DNA of 64,000 nt, from positions 50,346,047 to 50,410,046 of the forward strand of contig CM060947.1 in the NCBI GenBank assembly GCA_030765055.1, written 5' to 3'. The position numbers were made by a program, and so were the translations under genes. The notes below the pieces were generated by a model. It worked only from the letters and a program-made list of their open reading frames with translations, had not been told where the DNA came from and made no database searches. This DNA is from Mantis religiosa. Lineage: Eukaryota; Arthropoda; Insecta; Mantodea; Mantidae. Shown here piece by piece: positions 59,147 through 64,000 of the stretch. Each line of letters starts with the position of its first letter. The first letter of the stretch is position 1.

Positions 59147-59388
59147 GCCCGCCTTGGTAGCGTAGTGGTAGCATGTCTGTCTCATGTTCAAGAGGTCCCG
59201 AGTTCGAAGCTCGGTCAGAGTGAGTTGCCTGTATAAGCTTTTTTCCAGGGCTTTTTCCTTATCCTGAAAGACGAATGTCGGATAACTCTAAGTTCTATGA
59301 ACCCCGGGCTCATTTGAGCATCATTTCACCCATTCCATTCATCGACCGAAATTACTTAAGGTTGGAGGACGTAAATTAAAAAACAAAC
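59147..59388 (+). mobile_element. tRNA-derived SINE, family S1, complete plus copy
   Basis: 242 bp between exact 15-bp duplications ATCGATAAAACGTAA at 59132-59146 and 59389-59403. The perfect long duplication suggests a young insertion. Its head faces that of the minus-strand copy 108 bases to the left. Confidence 0.95.
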
Positions 59389-59403
59389 ATCGATAAAACG
59401 TAA

Positions 59404-59855
59404 AGTGACGAATCCACTTTGGCTGCTCCCAAGATATACGTATAACCCGTGCGCATTCTTTAGACACTGTGAACTGCTCATAATTGATCATACTTTTGTA
59501 AAATGTTAGATATTATAATTCCCAACTTTTAGAAATGCATACCTTTTTATCAAGTAACAGAATTTTTATTCTATGACTTTCTAAATTCTAAAAGTCATTT
59601 CTTTTTCTATTTTCACAATATGATAACGTGCCTTTTCATGCAATCTATTATTTCTGAACGTAGAGTTCTCATTACATAAACCATGAGTATGTTTCATGTT
59701 GACTGAATTCTCCGGAACGCCTAATTGCCTTAGATATTCCACTTTAATTTATCCTAACACTAATTTGCCTGACTAATCACTTTTTTGTTTTGTTCCATTT
59801 ATACCCCGCCTTTAACTCTAATGGTCACATGGATTGTGTTTTAATCATTAAATCA
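59404..59855. other. Non-coding stretch
   Basis: No feature recognised. Confidence 0.4.
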
Positions 59856-59859
59856 CGCA

Positions 59860-60000
59860 CACATTAGCACTCTCATTGATACTTCCAGACTGCCGGGAAG
59901 ATGAGGAATTATCTTGGTCGCAGAAAAATCCCCACCACGAATCGAAACCGAGACCCCTAGCACGGAAGGCAGGTGCTTTACTGACTGAGCTACGGGGTCA
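59860..60000 (-). mobile_element. tRNA-derived SINE head, related to S3
   Basis: On the minus strand GACCCCGTAGCTCAGTCAGT (A box) and GGTCTCGGTTTCGATTCG (B box) form a tRNA-like head. It continues with GTGGTGGGGATTTTTCTGCG and TAATTCCTCATCTTCCCGGC. The 3' end is uncertain. Confidence 0.65.
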
Positions 60001-60229
60001 GCCAAATGACTTGTTATCCACTGGTGGAATTTCAAATAGTGCTTCTTGCCTTATGCCTTGATTTTAACAAATGATAATTACTTTTATCATAATTTATCAA
60101 ACTCCCCTTCATTTTTGCAAGATTTTTAATCTCACAAGTTAGTAATTCCGGAATCAGCTGTCATTTGTCCAAAATAATGAAGGCATGTAAACCTGAGGGG
60201 TATCCTAATGCCTTCTGTCCGGCACAATG

Positions 60230-60420
60230 CCTGTGACAGAAGTAGAAATTCAGTTGCCTACCACCAAGGCCTCTGTGGAAACACGTGCGTTTTGTCCTCA
60301 CAGAAGCAGAGGTGCAGTTGCCTATCACCAAGGTCTCTGTGGAACCATGTGTCTTTTGTCCTCACAGAAGCAGATATGCAGTTGCCTAGCATTAAGGCCT
60401 CTGTGGATAAGTCTAGAAAC
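60230..60420. repeat. 64-bp minisatellite, three units
   Basis: CAGTTGCCTA recurs at 60251, 60315 and 60379 with period 64. Each unit continues AAGG(C/T)CTCTGTGGA, with GTCCTCACAGAAGCAGA between. 64 is not a multiple of three, which argues against a coding role. Confidence 0.9.
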
Positions 60421-61453
60421 TAGACGATGTGATACAGAATGTGATCTAGAGCTGTAAGTGTCCACCACACACCTAACCACGAGTTATCTCCTAACAGAAC
60501 TTTGGGGATATAATCACGTAGTTAAAATATTGACAAGAGAGGGAGAATGTATGTTTGGCTTATTAGCTCTGTAAATTATTTTCAACGAATTTGTACGTTT
60601 AACCCGAAATTATAGAAATGAGAGGATTTACATGAGGAAGTTTCGGAGTAGTATGAAAATAAGAGAATGTTTAGAGACCTAGGGGTATATAACGTAGGTT
60701 TGCTGTATCCACTTTAGGAAGCTGATTGTAAAGACGTACGTATCCTTGGCATCTAGCTGGAGTGGCCCAGGGTATCCCGAGGGAGTTAGTGCGGTGGACC
60801 GCTTGCTTCTCTTGCAACTGTCACCAAACCATTTAGCTACAATTTCCCTCTGGGAGAGAGCCCTTAACCCTTAGCATAAATATGTCACGTGGTGCGTTGT
60901 TTCCCGTGCTCGAGGGCCCTCGCCCAGACAGTTTCGAGAGCAATAAGGAATATAAACAGCTAAATACGCAGTCACAGTGTTTTTTCTGTCTCCAACACTG
61001 TGTTGTGTGAACTTGGCTAGACCAGTGACAGTAACAGTTGCTCTTCAAATAAAACTGAGAGACAAATATTTCATAGCTGTTCTACACACCAAGCTTGATG
61101 TTTTCTTACCTAGAGTAAGTACAGGAAGTATTGCACTCCACCTCAAGGTGACGTCGAAAAATATTTCCGGCGAAATATAGGCATCGAATTTTTCGGGGAA
61201 TGTGAATTCCTACAAAATCGCGGTTAGCATAATTAAAATAATTTCAAAATTACACGATAATATTTTACTTTTGCACTGATTTGGGATTGTGCAACCATGA
61301 TGTTGGTCGGCATGGTTAAAAATATTATCTTAGTTCATCGTCAAAATAACAAAGTAAAAAAATTACTATGAATTTCCATGGTGATGTAGGCGTGTATGCC
61401 TAGGCAGACAGTTGACAATTGACTGTAATTGAGAACAGTCAGTGGCTGAAAGT
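60421..61453. other. Non-coding stretch
   Basis: No coding similarity recognised. Near 60760-60910 a moderately GC-rich block could be an old repeat. Confidence 0.35.
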
Positions 61454-61465
61454 TAGTAAATAAAC

Positions 61466-62088
61466 ACCGAGCGGGATGGCTCAGGGGGTTTCGTCTGTGG
61501 CACGTATTCGGGAAGCTAGGGTTCGATTCCCGTGGCCGATGGGGTTTTTCGGGGGTTTCCCGGGTCGCTAGGAGAATGCTGGGTAGATTAATTACATCCC
61601 CCGAGTTTCCTGTCCCTCTTTTTCATCTCCATTGTCATTTCATATCATCTCTCATCTGGTGGTATCTTTCAGGGTAGAAGTGTCGGCGAGTGTCTCGGCG
61701 GTGCAAGGCAGGATGATATGCTCTGAGATAAACTACTTCCTTCTCCGGTAGATCGGTTGCCGGTCTGGAACCATTTCGTGACCGCCAGCCAGAGACCTTT
61801 GGGGCGCGGATCGCCTGCCTGGGACCTTTGCGGCTCGGCTGCTGAGCTCGTTGCCGTCCCGCAGTAGGAGAGCGTGTCCGTTGTCCTGGCCTGTCGGGGG
61901 AAGTCTCTAAGTAAACTGTAGCAACCCTGCTCTCCGTACTGTCGTGGCTCCTTGGGTCAGCCGCCCTCTGTCTCCTTCGCCTCATCCTTCCTCCCGGAGG
62001 TACCCCACTTGGGAGCATAGAAACAATGGGCCCAGTATGGTGGCCTACATAACGAATTCCATCCGTATTGAAATCCTAATACTAATCC
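61466..62088 (+). mobile_element. Long tRNA-headed SINE, family S2, complete 623-bp copy
   Basis: Bounded by exact 12-bp duplications TAGTAAATAAAC at 61454-61465 and 62089-62100. The head has an A box (GATGGCTCAGGGGGT) and a perfect B box (GGTTCGATTCC), so pol III transcription is plausible. A roughly 540-bp body with TCGGTTGCCGGTCTGG and GTCCTGGCCTGTCGGGGGAA follows, and it ends AATCCTAATACTAATCC instead of poly(A). A body this long is unusual for a SINE. Confidence 0.93.
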
Positions 62089-62244
62089 TAGTAAATAAAC
62101 GGGCCCAGGCAGACTATTAACAATTGACTGTGAGTCGGGGTGAGGAAACTAACCGCGTGCTACCAGATAAACAAGTTTACCAATCAAAAAATTTGTTGGA
62201 ATTAAAATATCTCCAGTTATCAAAAAGTTTAACAGCGACAGTAA

Positions 62245-62249
<5 letters not shown>

Positions 62250-62279
<30 letters not shown>
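62250..62279. repeat. (AT)n microsatellite
   Basis: An uninterrupted AT run of about 30 bases. Confidence 0.95.
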
Positions 62280-62284
<5 letters not shown>

Positions 62285-62779
62285 TGTGCTATTTGTTATA
62301 CGAGTAGGTAAAGTAAAAAAAATCAGTCGCAAGGCTTTGACTCGAACCAAGGAATTATGATGAGTTCGAAATAAGGTACAGCATATAACAAAAAATTATT
62401 GCTGAATTTGATAGTATTTCTAAAAAAAGATGTTCAGTAATTAATGTGATTAGAACGATTCTTTTTACTGTTCCTACTACTACGAGTAAGCAGAAGAAAA
62501 TACTCTACTCCAGCTCAGAGATTTCACCGCAAATGCATGTTTTGAAGCTCCGTAAATAACGAAAACCAGTTTCAGAAAAAAGCTAAGTGTATGTACTGTG
62601 AAAGGATAAATAACACAATAAGCATTTATGTTCAGTATATTGAACGGATATGACATAAAGATTTACAAAATATCCTTATCTCGAATTATCTTTTATTGGA
62701 AAACTTTAGAAAATTCTGATTTTCTCAAATTTCCTGTAACGGTTTTGTTGAAATCAATATATGATATTTTCATAGGAAA

Positions 62780-62880
62780 TTAAATATAATTAATATATAT
62801 AATATATATTATATATTAATTATATATAATAATTATAATATAATAATATAATTAATTAATTATATATAATATATATATTT
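62780..62880. repeat. AT-rich palindromic block
   Basis: About 100 bases of only A and T, with repeated self-complementary segments such as TATATAATATATATTATATA, able to extrude as a cruciform. Confidence 0.8.
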
Positions 62881-64000
62881 TGGAGAATATTCTTCGAAGT
62901 TCTCTCTCTTTTTAATGCCTTTTGTGTAACTGCTAAACCGTAAGATATTGACAAAATCTTACTGCACAAAAATGTAGATATGTGAAACAGTTGCTTTTGT
63001 TTTTCCCCGAATATAATTACTTTTTTATGTTTTGTGGTGTTATTTGTATTATTTTATAGTGACATTAAAATTTGAAAACGTTAAGAACTGTTAAAATGTT
63101 TATATTGTGACTGTGACGAAAATATAAAATCACTAAGTGAAAGAGAAACGAATTACAGAGTAGGCTATGGAGTTTACAGGTGTATGGTATCCAGGACGAC
63201 ATAAAATCAATAATCTTTCTTCTATAAGGGATGAGTAAGAGATGTTCTCTTTTTGTGCAAGTGAATGTGTGGGAAGAGTTTTTATGTAAATTGTGTTGAT
63301 TTCTATCGTATATAGTGATCCATAACTAAATAATTATGGACAAAGAAGCTTATCAATTATTATTTTGGCAAATCGGCCATAAAATTTCACACTATCTGAG
63401 AGCAGGATGCTATAAAGAACTTCGTACCTCAACTGAGTCCAAACCGAGCTAAAAGAAATTCAAATAATTATAAATTAGCTACACCAGCAAGATTTTGAAA
63501 TTAATAGAATACTTTTAAAATTATAACATTAATTCAACAATAACGAATAACAAATTTTTAACACTCAACCTGGAAAATGTCTCTACAAGTGCAACACCAA
63601 CGAAGAATTTTCTTACATATCTTTAAAACACAAATAAATTTTTATTTTTTCTAGTGAATCTTCTTAGAAGTAGCGGAAGCATATGATTCCACCTAAACTT
63701 TAATATGAGATTTCACCAGTAGGTAATGGATTTTTTTTTTTTTTTAGAGTTCCCTAATAAAAACAAAATCAAAACAAAAATTTAACATAAGACCTGAAGC
63801 TTTCCTGGCGACGAATACGCTCACTTTCTTCTCGGGCAGCCAGCCAGGGGAAAGGATGATTAGGCATCAACGTTTTGGGAGTGTGCATCTCTCCCAACAT
63901 CAGGAAATAAATGAAATGTGTAGTGTTTAACGCCCGCTTTTACTACATACGTCACCGCAGGCGATGACACTGATGATACATGAGATGAAGATGGAGCACC

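Larger units (their letters stand above)
62101..64000. other. Non-coding AT-rich stretch
   Basis: Contains the AT repeats listed separately and a T-run at about 63730-63746. At 63800-63990 a GC-richer end may be part of a dispersed repeat cut by the window edge (minus strand GCGGGCGTTAAACACTACAC). No gene seen. Confidence 0.35.

Overview
This is an AT-rich eukaryotic window crowded with transposable elements. It is almost certainly from an insect with a large repetitive genome. The abundant tRNA-headed SINEs, Tc1/mariner-like DDE transposase relics, I/jockey/RTE-type LINE remnants and a CCHamide/bombesin-like receptor core fit a polyneopteran, most likely a cockroach (Blattodea). That last step is inference from repeat content, because no host marker gene is present. 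Bacterial features such as operons and Shine-Dalgarno sites do not apply.

Layout. 0-10 kb: a long pyrimidine minisatellite, a decayed 1.3-kb Tc1/mariner element, a relic of a multicopy arthropod protein, a SINE, and a jockey-like LINE fragment nested in a small inverted-repeat element. 9.8-14.1 kb: a complete LTR retrotransposon on the minus strand with apparently identical 449-bp LTRs, intact gag, protease and integrase, but no reverse transcriptase or RNase H. 14-29 kb: mostly featureless AT-rich DNA with simple repeats, long SINEs, one small retroposon with a 13-bp target duplication and a transposase relic. 29.9-31.3 kb: a 1.3-kb insert nearly free of cytosine on the plus strand, whose few cytosines lie mostly inside short hairpins. 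32-37 kb: LINE, DDE and pogo-like relics. 37-50 kb: non-coding DNA with SINEs, a possible promoter/first exon near 46.0 kb, and two LINE C-terminal fragments. 51.1-54.5 kb: the one clear host gene. 55-64 kb: SINEs, a tRNA-Gly gene, a tRNA-Arg pseudogene and repeats.

The host gene encodes a 1127-residue receptor: a signal peptide, an LRR N-cap, a long array of leucine-rich repeats, an LRR C-cap, then seven membrane helices resembling the bombesin/CCHamide/endothelin class rather than the glycoprotein-hormone-receptor class normally joined to LRRs. It lies in one uninterrupted exon behind a good splice acceptor, with a polyadenylation signal 34 bases after the stop.

Most promising observations: (1) the LRR array joined to a peptide-receptor 7TM core; (2) the cytosine-depleted, hairpin-sheltered insert; (3) the recently inserted LTR element without reverse transcriptase, which implies mobilisation in trans. 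All counts and alignments were made by eye.
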